A DNA stretch of 6,207 nt, taken from positions 1 through 6,207 of the forward strand of contig JAKIUS010000108.1 of assembly GCA_021647445.1 (NCBI GenBank), given 5' to 3'. The notes beneath the pieces were generated by a model. That model ran no database searches and was not told the origin of the DNA. It saw nothing but the letters and a program-made list of their open reading frames with translations. The translations under genes were made by a program, and so were the position numbers. The DNA is from Geopsychrobacter sp. GTDB lineage: Bacteria; Desulfobacterota; Desulfuromonadia; Desulfuromonadales; Geopsychrobacteraceae. Positions 1 to 5,519 of the stretch are shown here, piece after piece; position 1 is the first letter of the stretch, and every line of letters begins with the position of its first letter.

Positions 1-144
1 TCCGTGTTTCCGGATAATTTTGACGGCTTATCTAATTAAATAAAAGTTAAGGACAGAAATTCGCTCTTCTCCCACATCCAGATAATACCGCTGTTACACA
101 ACAAATTGCCGGCACACTATCATCTTTTAAACCTTATATACCGC

Positions 145-173
145 TTGATTTTTCAATGATTTTATGCTTTATT
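145..173 (+). promoter_or_regulatory. possible sigma-70 promoter for the riboswitch-cbiK transcript
   Basis: A TTGATT box (145-150) and a TTTATT box (168-173) are separated by 17 bases, and each matches four of six consensus positions. Transcription would start near 180, at the 5' edge of the riboswitch. A competing -10-like TATCAT lies at 118-123 without a good -35. The rest of 1-171 is AT-rich and holds no gene I can support. This is a pattern match only. Confidence 0.3.
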
Positions 174-345
174 TTCAAGCATTCGGATGCTCAAGTTTGA
201 GTGTAAAAGGGAATCCGGTGTAAATCCGGAACGGGCCCATCGCTGTAACCGGGGACGAAGGTCGCAAAAGCCACTGTTTGCATCAGCAACCGGGAAGGCG
301 CGGAGAATGATCCGGAAGTCAGAAGACCTGCCTGAAAAAGATGTT
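172..345 (+). ncRNA. cobalamin (B12) riboswitch
   Basis: This is a cis-acting RNA leader that binds a cobalamin and controls the downstream gene. The conserved core is directly visible in the family's order: GGGAATCCGGTG followed by AAATCCGG near 210-230, the L5 region with CGCTGTAACCGGGG (241-254), GCCACTG (270-276), CGGGAAGGCG (291-300), ATGATCCGG (307-315), and the B12-box motif AAGTCAGAAGACCTGCC (316-332). The outer limits are less certain. TTTTCA (172-177) can pair with TGAAAA (333-338) just after the B12 box as a P1 helix, but AAGCATT (177-183) could instead pair with GATGTTT (340-346). Downstream lie a hairpin and an intrinsic terminator and then cbiK, a cobalt chelatase of B12 synthesis. 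Feedback repression of B12 synthesis by B12 is therefore the expected role. A 60-codon open frame inside it (187-369) is not a gene. Confidence 0.95.
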
Positions 346-371
346 TATGTCCTGTGGCTCAAGGCATAAGC
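343..371 (+). ncRNA. hairpin 3' of the riboswitch core (expression platform)
   Basis: Bases 343-352 (GTTTATGTCC) pair with 363-371 (GGCATAAGC) in about nine base pairs with one bulged T at 350 and one G-U pair. The loop is ten bases (353-362). It occupies the position of the P13-type hairpin of cobalamin riboswitches, whose loop often contacts loop L5. I could not identify a convincing L5 complement here. It lies between the B12 box and the terminator, so it is probably part of the switching region. Confidence 0.5.
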
Positions 372-400
372 AAAAGAGAGATTCTGGGATATATTAGGGA

Positions 401-440
401 AATCCTGGATCAATTATTGTAATTGGTCCGGGATTTTTTT
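401..440 (+). terminator. intrinsic terminator of the B12 riboswitch leader
   Basis: A 15-bp stem pairs 401-415 (AATCCTGGATCAATT) with 421-435 (AATTGGTCCGGGATT), using two G-U pairs. The loop is five bases (416-420) and the stem runs straight into a T tract (to 440). It lies about 60 bases after the B12 box and upstream of cbiK, so it is probably the premature terminator through which the riboswitch acts. A competing hairpin pairs 380-388 with 403-411 (eight pairs around a T-T mismatch). It would use up the 5' arm of the terminator and is a candidate antiterminator. Confidence 0.85.
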
Positions 441-451
441 ATTTCGGACCC

Positions 452-618
452 TAAGCAGACTGTCGGGCTTTCCAACGACTGGCTGCAAATTCGTCTGATT
501 GGCCCAGATTCCAGCTCCTTTTCGACCAATAGCTACGGCTATTACTCTCAAATGAGCTAAAATCTGTCCTTAATCAGCCAAATTTTCGCTTCAGTCTGGA
601 TAGTCCGACAACCTGCTA
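452..618 (-). mobile_element. MITE-like palindromic element, copy 1 (degenerate ends)
   Basis: This is a non-coding repeat of about 167 bases and matches the reverse complement of 1629-1794. The segment 512-557 is identical over 46 bases to the reverse complement of 1690-1735. Similarity continues on both sides to the ends, where the left end TAAGCAGACTGTCGGG and the right end GTCCGACAACCTGCTAA resemble decayed terminal inverted repeats of copy 2. The centre is a small hairpin, AATAGC-TACG-GCTATT (528-543), and the two arms are imperfectly complementary, so the element can fold end to end. It contains no transposase frame. It lies between the riboswitch terminator and cbiK and stops 16 bases before the cbiK start codon, leaving the ribosome-binding site intact. 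Movement in trans by an IS transposase is inferred. Element type and orientation are my assignment, since a palindrome has no strong direction. Confidence 0.8.
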
Positions 619-634
619 AGCAACGGAGAAGTTT

Positions 635-1615
635 ATGAGAAAAACAGTTGTTCTTACGGTGGTTCTTGCCTGTCTGTTATCCGCTCAATTAACCCTGGCC
701 GGGGAGTACAAAGTGGTGCATAAAAACGGAATAGTTCTGGCGATGTTCGGCACAACGGTTGAACCTGCACTCCAGGGACTGCTCAACATCAGGGACAAAA
801 TGAAAAAGGCCTACCCTGAGACTCCGGTACGTTTTGCCTTCACCTCGAATATCATCCGTAAAATCTGGCAGAAACGCGCGGCCGACCCCGCCTACATCAA
901 GGCACATCCGAATATCCCCGCCGAGATCCTGCATGTCCAAGGGCCCTTGGCGACCATCGCCAACTTTCAGGACGACGGCTATGACACTTTGGTGGTTCAA
1001 CCCACCCATATCGCACCGGCAGAGGAATTTCTGGATCTCACCGCCTATGTCAACGCTTTGGCCTCAATCGATACCATCAAAACCAAATTCAAACCTTTCA
1101 ACAAACTGGTCATCGGCCGTCCCATGCTGGGAACTTTCGGGGTCAAGCATCCCTATGGCGCAGATATCAAGAGCGCAGTTGAAGCCATGCAGGAAGATGC
1201 GGATCGAGCAAGAAAAAACGATGCGGCCCTCGTGTATATGGGCCACGGCAATGACCACTTCCCTTCGGGCGGATCCTACCTGCAATTTGAACACGAAATG
1301 AACCGCACCTATCCCGATGTAACCACGATAATAGGAACGGTCGAGGGCTATCCAGCACTGGATCAGGTCCTTAAAACACTAAAGAAAAACAAGGTAAAAA
1401 AGGTTGTAATTCGCGCATTTATGATCGTTGCCGGAGATCACGCCACCAACGATATGGCCGGGCCGGATAAAGAATCATGGAAATCTGTCTTTGATGCCGA
1501 AGGGATTGAGGTGATCCCCTATCCGCCCGGCATGGGAGAAAATGACCGTGTCGCTGATATCTATGTTCAGCATACGGCAGAAGCCGCCGCCGATGCCGGT
1601 ATTCTCCTCAAATAG
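635..1615 (+). CDS. cbiK: sirohydrochlorin cobaltochelatase CbiK, predicted periplasmic
   Basis: A class II chelatase that inserts Co(II) into sirohydrochlorin (or its precorrin-2 form) in the anaerobic B12 pathway. The 326-residue protein has the family's marks: FGTT near residues 38-41, AFTSNIIRK (68-76), VQPTHI (121-126), MGHGNDH (202-208), GTVEGYP (234-240) and VAGDHATNDMAG (265-276). By comparison with Salmonella CbiK, His204 and His269 are the metal-binding and catalytic histidines, and Glu237 is the likely third ligand. Residues 1-22 form a signal peptide: a basic start, a hydrophobic core, and a probable cut after TLA at Ala22. This resembles the exported CbiK of Desulfovibrio vulgaris. 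That protein also binds haem through an extra histidine. Here there is no histidine between residues 126 and 171, so the haem ligand may be missing, although I could not align the two proteins. The start is supported by GGAG (625-628), six bases upstream. The gene lies behind a B12 riboswitch and between two inverted copies of one repeat element. Other cobalamin genes are absent from the window. A lipoprotein reading (VLAC, residues 10-13) is less likely because the hydrophobic stretch before the cysteine is too short. Confidence 0.93.
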   Translation: MRKTVVLTVVLACLLSAQLTLAGEYKVVHKNGIVLAMFGTTVEPALQGLLNIRDKMKKAYPETPVRFAFTSNIIRKIWQKRAADPAYIKAHPNIPAEILHVQGPLATIANFQDDGYDTLVVQPTHIAPAEEFLDLTAYVNALASIDTIKTKFKPFNKLVIGRPMLGTFGVKHPYGADIKSAVEAMQEDADRARKNDAALVYMGHGNDHFPSGGSYLQFEHEMNRTYPDVTTIIGTVEGYPALDQVLKTLKKNKVKKVVIRAFMIVAGDHATNDMAGPDKESWKSVFDAEGIEVIPYPPGMGENDRVADIYVQHTAEAAADAGILLK

Positions 1616-1628
1616 GGAACTTTCGGCT

Positions 1629-1794
1629 TAGGAGGCTGTCGGACTATTCGAGCCGAAGCGAAAATTCGGAAGTTTGAGAGCAGATTTTGGCTCATTTGAG
1701 AGTAATAGCCGTAGCTATTGGTCGAAAAGGAGCTGAAATCTGGGCCAAACAGCCGGATTTGCAGCCGGATCATGGATAGTCCGACAGCCTCCTA
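1629..1794 (+). mobile_element. MITE-like palindromic element, copy 2 (intact ends)
   Basis: A non-coding element of 166 bases bounded by a perfect 19-bp terminal inverted repeat: TAGGAGGCTGTCGGACTAT at 1629-1647 and its complement at 1776-1794. The outermost bases are TA on both sides, as expected for insertion at a TA dinucleotide in the style of IS630/Tc1-mariner elements (inference). The midpoint coincides with a small central hairpin, AATAGC-CGTA-GCTATT (1704-1719), and the arms remain partly complementary all the way out, so the whole element is one long imperfect hairpin. It begins 14 bases after the cbiK stop codon. Copy 1 upstream of cbiK is its inverted partner. No protein is encoded, so it would need a transposase from elsewhere. 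Confidence 0.85.
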
Positions 1795-1798
1795 GAGT

Positions 1799-1833
1799 TC
1801 ACCTGTCTGGCGGCAAACCCGCCGGACAGGTGA
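1799..1833 (+). terminator. strong GC-rich hairpin, possible transcription terminator
   Basis: Bases 1799-1813 pair with 1819-1833 in a 15-bp stem (TCACCTGTCTGGCGG against CCGCCGGACAGGTGA, one G-U pair) with a five-base loop. It lies five bases past copy 2 of the repeat element and before the PepSY gene. There is no T tract after it on either strand, so it is not a classical intrinsic terminator. It could be the original end of the cbiK transcript, an RNA-stabilising structure, or a protein site. Confidence 0.4.
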
Positions 1834-1888
1834 CATACCGCCAATAAACATACGGAATTTTTTAAGTGTGCTTTTGGGGATCAAAAAA

Positions 1889-1893
1889 AGAGG
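1889..1893 (+). promoter_or_regulatory. ribosome-binding site that fixes the PepSY-TM start
   Basis: AGAGG lies eight bases before the ATG at 1902. The longer open frame from the GTG at 1866 has no Shine-Dalgarno-like sequence (AATTTTTTAA precedes it) and would put an atypical polar leader (MCFWGSKKEALS) ahead of the first membrane helix. Confidence 0.6.
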
Positions 1894-1901
1894 CTCTGTC
1901 C

Positions 1902-2429
1902 ATGCGAAGAATTCATCGGATCTGTGGGTTGCTCCTCGCTGTAGTCGTCATTTTTTATGCGCTAACCGGACTATTGTTGAATCATCGTGGTTTATTCAAC
2001 TACTTTCTTTTGCGTGAAAAGGTCGTTTCACAGGTTCCGGTTTCTGATCCCGCAATACTTCGAACATTTATCGATACCTACAAAAAACAGATCCAACGCA
2101 GCGATGATCCCACAGTGATTCGTATTCGCAAGGATAAAACTATTGAATTTCTCTACGGTTCCCACGGCACAACAACCTACATTATCGATCCGCAACGGGG
2201 AACAATGGAGAAAATCGACAAATCTCCCCAACAACCCTGGTTCTGGTTGAACCGTCTGCACAAAGCCTTTAAAACCAGCAACGCCTGGTTATGGATGGCA
2301 GACGCCTCGGCACTGGCAATCATTCTGGTCAGCATCAGCGGCCTGCTGATGGTACGTTATCGAAGCCGCGAAATCCTGCTGGTCACTGCCGGAGGATTAT
2401 TGTTGGTCTTGGCAGCACTCTGCGCCTGA
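1902..2429 (+). CDS. PepSY-associated TM helix protein (short PepSY_TM family)
   Basis: This inner-membrane protein of 175 residues resembles the PepSY-associated TM family. The opening, a basic RRIHRICG followed by a helix ending LTGLLLNH, is the family's typical first module with His5 and His28. A hydrophilic stretch (about 32-115), probably periplasmic, contains the PepSY-like segment with VIRIRKDKTIEF and YIIDPQRG, and WFWLNRLHKAF brings a further His120 just before the second helix (about 129-151). A third helix (157-174) ends the protein. Larger relatives with repeated modules occur near siderophore or metal uptake genes and may act in iron reduction; that is family knowledge and the role here is inferred. 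The ATG at 1902 is preferred over a GTG at 1866 because it has a Shine-Dalgarno sequence and gives the usual N-terminus. It lies downstream of cbiK but beyond the repeat element and a hairpin, so co-transcription with cbiK is doubtful. The YkgJ-type gene follows after 43 bases. Confidence 0.75.
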   Translation: MRRIHRICGLLLAVVVIFYALTGLLLNHRGLFNYFLLREKVVSQVPVSDPAILRTFIDTYKKQIQRSDDPTVIRIRKDKTIEFLYGSHGTTTYIIDPQRGTMEKIDKSPQQPWFWLNRLHKAFKTSNAWLWMADASALAIILVSISGLLMVRYRSREILLVTAGGLLLVLAALCA

Positions 2430-2472
2430 CAGGGACATAACAACCTCCTGAAGTCTGCTATGATCTTCCATC

Positions 2473-3102
2473 ATGAATAACATCCTCACGCAATATCAAG
2501 AACTGCTCCAGACTCTGGATCACTGGTTCAACCATTGCCTCCGCCAGGTCGGTGCTCAAATCAACTGCCATAAAGGCTGCTCAAGCTGTTGCCGTGGGCT
2601 GTTTGAAATCAGCCTGCTCGATGCACGCCTCCTGCAAGAGGGGTTCGCACTGCTCAACGCAACAACCCAGGATCAGGTCCTTAGCAAGGCGCGCAAGCGC
2701 GTAGCTGAGCTGCAAAACGAATGGCCGGAATTTCAGCAGCCGTACATCCTGAACCATCTGCCGCACGACGACTGGCAGGAGATGCCCGAAGAGGACCCGA
2801 CCCCCTGTCCACTGCTGGCCGACGCGGGACATTGTCTCATCTATGCTCATCGTCCCATGACCTGTCGTCTGCACGGCTTACCAAACATCGACTTGTCGGG
2901 AGAATCCTTCTCCGATGATTATTGCACCCTCAACTTCACCAGCACAGACCCGCTACAGATCAGGGAGCTACGTTTCCCCTTCCGCAAGACCTTTGCGCGC
3001 GAATTCGACCTCTTGGCCAGCTTCGCCGCCCTGCAGTTCGGCACCCCGCAATTGGAACTCGACACCTTCATCCCCAGCGCGCTGCTCATCGATTTTAGTT
3101 AA
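2473..3102 (+). CDS. YkgJ family cysteine-cluster protein
   Basis: A cytoplasmic protein of 209 residues of the CxxCxxCC (YkgJ-like) family, thought to bind zinc or an iron-sulphur centre. The precise function is unknown. The first cluster reads NCHKGCSSCC with Cys32, Cys36, Cys39 and Cys40. The second half has CPLL (Cys112), CLIYAHRPMTCR (Cys121, Cys131) and DDYC (Cys151). The IY.HRP..CR signature is typical of the family. Cys22 is an extra cysteine. There is no signal peptide or membrane segment. ATG 2473 is the first possible start, because an in-frame stop (TGA 2461-2463) lies just upstream. It has no clear Shine-Dalgarno sequence. A six-codon frame (ATG 2460 to TAA 2478-2480) overlaps this start and has GAAG six bases before it, so coupled initiation is possible. 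The stop overlaps that of the opposing kinase gene by four bases. Likely in one transcript with the PepSY-TM gene, 43 bases upstream. Confidence 0.85.
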   Translation: MNNILTQYQELLQTLDHWFNHCLRQVGAQINCHKGCSSCCRGLFEISLLDARLLQEGFALLNATTQDQVLSKARKRVAELQNEWPEFQQPYILNHLPHDDWQEMPEEDPTPCPLLADAGHCLIYAHRPMTCRLHGLPNIDLSGESFSDDYCTLNFTSTDPLQIRELRFPFRKTFAREFDLLASFAALQFGTPQLELDTFIPSALLIDFS

Positions 3103-5186
3103 AGATGCTTTTCAATCTTTTTGGTCACGTCCATGATCAGGGGCAGTTCAATCAAAAAACCTGTCCCGCTGCCAGGTTGTGACTCGACGGACATGCGGCC
3201 TTGATGGGAATCGGTGATAATAAAATAAGCGACCGCCAGACCAAGCCCGGTGCCGATACCGACCGGTTTGGTGGTGAAGAAGGGCTCAAATATATGGCGT
3301 AGAAGCTGCGGATCCATCCCCGGGCCATTATCCTCAATAGCGATTTGCAACCAGTCATCGACAAAAGAGATACGGATACTTATTTTGGGATTTTCCGTCT
3401 CAATCATCGCCTGGGCGGCATTCTTGAGCAGATTAAAAAACACCTGTTGCAAACTGCTTGCGCCACAAAGAATCAGGGGCAGATTGGCCTCATAAACGCG
3501 TTCGATCGTCAGATTTCTAAAATCATACTTCTGGGTCTGATCATAATCATTATCGAGCAGTTCCAGGGTTTTATCCATCAATTCGCAGAGATCATTGGCC
3601 CGGATATCCGCATTCTCCTGACGGCAAAAGCTCAACATATTCTTGACGATACTGCTGGCGCGCTGCCCCGCTTCGATCACGGAATTCATCAGCGAATGAA
3701 TATTACGTCGCCGCATGTACTCTTCGATAAAAGCAACATCGCCGCCACAGGCGATCGCCACCTCCGCGTTCTTCTGCAGCCCCTTCTGCAGACGATTTTT
3801 CATAATCTGGATATTCTGCAGAATTCCTGCTAAGGGGTTGTTGATCTCATGCGCCATCCCCGCAGTTAAACCACCTAAGGAATGAATCTTCTCGGTCTGA
3901 ATCATCATCTGTTCAAGGCGCACCTGATTGGTCACATCGTCGATCCGCAGTACCGAACCGCCGGGGCCATGATTACTGAGGGGATAAAGGGTTAAATCGA
4001 GCCACAAATTGGAACCAAACCCAGAGTGAGCCCAGCGCCGCCAATTTAAGGAACTGCCCTGTTTAATCGCCTGCATCAGGCTGGCAAGCCGCTCTTCATC
4101 TAGCAGTAACACCTCATCCAACTGACGACCATGAGCGGCATCAAAGGGGACCCCCGTCAGTTTTTGGGCCTCAGCATTCCATTGCAGAACAGTCCCCTTC
4201 ACATCCACTGCCATCAAACTCGACGGCATCGCGTTGATCATGTCGGAGAGCAGACGGCGCAACTGCTCCGTCTCATCTTTAATCTGATGATGTTCCAGGG
4301 TGATGGTTGTCAGTTGAGCCAGAGTGGTCAGAACTTCAAGGTCAAAGGGCTCAGGGGAGCTTTTCTGTGGAAAATAAAGGGCAAAGGTCCCGGTAACCTC
4401 GCCAGCAAAGGAGAAGACCGGCTGCGACCAGCAGGCGCGCAAATTATGTTTCAGCGCCAGATCACGCACCCGTTGCCAATTCGGATGGGTGGCGATATCC
4501 TCAACCACGTAGCGCTCTTTTCGAAACACCGCTTCGCCACAGGACCCCATGCCCTGCCGCGCTGGTGTACCGTCAATCGCCGCACTGAATTCCTTGGGTA
4601 ATTTGGAGCGTACCGCAGGGTGAAGCCGCCGTGTTTGCGGATCAATCCGTAAAATTGTGGCAATAACCCCGGGTAATGCTTCTTCTGCAACCCGCAACAC
4701 AATCTTTAAAATCTCATTCTGCGGCACCCCGAGCACCAGATGTTTCAAGATAAATGCAATCTGCTGCTGGTGACGCTTGCGCCGCTCCTCTTCAGTAACA
4801 TCAGAGATGATCCCGAGGATATATCGATCCCCCTGCTGATCCTTAATAATCAGCTTTTTGGTTGAAATAATCGAATGTCGCGACGCCGCAGTGCTGATTT
4901 TCTGAAGGTTGACATTGACCTCTTCTTTCGAGAGAACCAGATCATCCTGTTTCCAGAAAACCTCGGCCTGCTCAGGCGGAAAAAAGTCATAATCCGATTT
5001 ACCGAGCAACTCCTCTCTGCGGTGGCCGACGAAATCACAAAAAGCCTCGTTTGCATACACCCAGCGATGCTCAGAATCTTTTACAAAAACCGGATCGGCA
5101 ATCGCCGTAACTATCTGCGAAAAAAAATCAGCGTCAAATTGCGGCGACATCTCTGCGGTAAAGTGATCGCGGCTCTGATGAGTCAT
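3099..5186 (-). CDS. soluble PAS-GAF-PAS sensor histidine kinase
   Basis: A two-component sensor kinase of 695 residues that autophosphorylates on histidine and passes the phosphate to a response regulator not present in the window. Domains in order: PAS about 20-130 (DPVFVKDSEHRWVYANEAFCDFVG, ending DVTEEE); a linker helix; GAF about 150-300, with GMGSCGEAVFRKERYVVEDI (212-231); a second PAS about 312-420 (ending RIDDVTN); HisKA with the H-box AGMAHEINNPL and His446 as phosphoacceptor; and HATPase_c with N-box NLLKNAAQAM (Asn585, Asn589), G1 box DNGPGMD (619-625), F-box FEPFF (633-637) and G2 box GIGTGLGL (643-650). All catalytic boxes are intact. A segment of about 30 residues (469-498) separates the H-box helix from the SSIVKNMLSFCR helix. 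No membrane helix or signal peptide is visible, so the signal is probably cytoplasmic (small molecule, redox or light via PAS/GAF); the ligand cannot be told. No receiver domain is attached. The ATG at 5186 has a weak upstream GGGGG at about eight bases as a possible ribosome-binding site. Confidence 0.95.
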   Translation of the reverse strand: MTHQSRDHFTAEMSPQFDADFFSQIVTAIADPVFVKDSEHRWVYANEAFCDFVGHRREELLGKSDYDFFPPEQAEVFWKQDDLVLSKEEVNVNLQKISTAASRHSIISTKKLIIKDQQGDRYILGIISDVTEEERRKRHQQQIAFILKHLVLGVPQNEILKIVLRVAEEALPGVIATILRIDPQTRRLHPAVRSKLPKEFSAAIDGTPARQGMGSCGEAVFRKERYVVEDIATHPNWQRVRDLALKHNLRACWSQPVFSFAGEVTGTFALYFPQKSSPEPFDLEVLTTLAQLTTITLEHHQIKDETEQLRRLLSDMINAMPSSLMAVDVKGTVLQWNAEAQKLTGVPFDAAHGRQLDEVLLLDEERLASLMQAIKQGSSLNWRRWAHSGFGSNLWLDLTLYPLSNHGPGGSVLRIDDVTNQVRLEQMMIQTEKIHSLGGLTAGMAHEINNPLAGILQNIQIMKNRLQKGLQKNAEVAIACGGDVAFIEEYMRRRNIHSLMNSVIEAGQRASSIVKNMLSFCRQENADIRANDLCELMDKTLELLDNDYDQTQKYDFRNLTIERVYEANLPLILCGASSLQQVFFNLLKNAAQAMIETENPKISIRISFVDDWLQIAIEDNGPGMDPQLLRHIFEPFFTTKPVGIGTGLGLAVAYFIITDSHQGRMSVESQPGSGTGFLIELPLIMDVTKKIEKHL

Positions 5187-5519
5187 GTTTTTCTGCCCCC
5201 GAAGATCTACGGTCTCAGTGACCGGCCAGACGAATTTTCAAAAAAAATAGGCTACCATAAAACACAGTTACCAATACAATAAAATTAAACACACCCAACT
5301 AACTAATCGGACCAGAACCCTCTTGCTTTTCTCCTTTCAAAACACGCCAATTCCTCTGTCACGCAACAGGAATCCGCCTTTTTTACACTTCCTAAAAAAA
5401 TTCACGCCTTAATATCCATATAATTACACAAAATATTTGTGCTTATGTCTGTGCTGCTGGTATGTATCGAGTTTAAAAATATCGGACAAACATCCCTTCC
5501 GACCACCTCTGGAGTATTC
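5187..5519. other. divergent intergenic region between the kinase and uppP genes
   Basis: This 333-base, AT-rich, gene-free stretch contains several A and T tracts and must hold the start signals for both divergent genes. A perfect TATAAT occurs at 5419-5424 on the plus strand. I found no convincing promoter for the kinase on the minus strand, no terminator, no repeat and no small ORF with a good ribosome-binding site. Confidence 0.6.
5419..5424 (+). promoter_or_regulatory. possible -10 box of the uppP promoter
   Basis: A perfect TATAAT lies 95 bases before the uppP start codon. No TTGACA-like -35 box lies at the usual distance (the positions are A-rich), and there is no extended -10 TG. An activator-dependent promoter or a chance match are both possible. 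Confidence 0.35.

Noticed and set aside
20..46. TTGACG and TAAAAG as a promoter at the left edge
   Set aside because: The 15-base spacing and the poor -10 box are weak, and it would lie over 120 bases before the riboswitch.
187..369. 60-codon open frame on the plus strand
   Set aside because: It lies wholly inside the cobalamin riboswitch and its platform hairpin. The conserved RNA motifs explain the sequence and there is no ribosome-binding site.
665..673. Lipobox-like VLAC in CbiK (residues 10-13)
   Set aside because: The hydrophobic stretch before the cysteine is too short, and a better signal peptidase I site follows at residue 22.
1567..1773. 68-codon minus-strand frame
   Set aside because: It runs through the palindromic repeat into the end of cbiK. 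It reads the repeat by chance.
1866..1901. GTG start for the PepSY-TM gene, 12 codons upstream
   Set aside because: No Shine-Dalgarno sequence precedes it, while ATG 1902 has AGAGG at eight bases and gives the family's normal N-terminus.
3345..3833. 162-codon plus-strand frame
   Set aside because: It is antisense to the kinase catalytic region, whose boxes are intact on the other strand. The translation resembles no family.
4131..4601. 156-codon plus-strand frame
   Set aside because: It is antisense to the PAS2 and GAF regions of the kinase gene and has no supporting signals.
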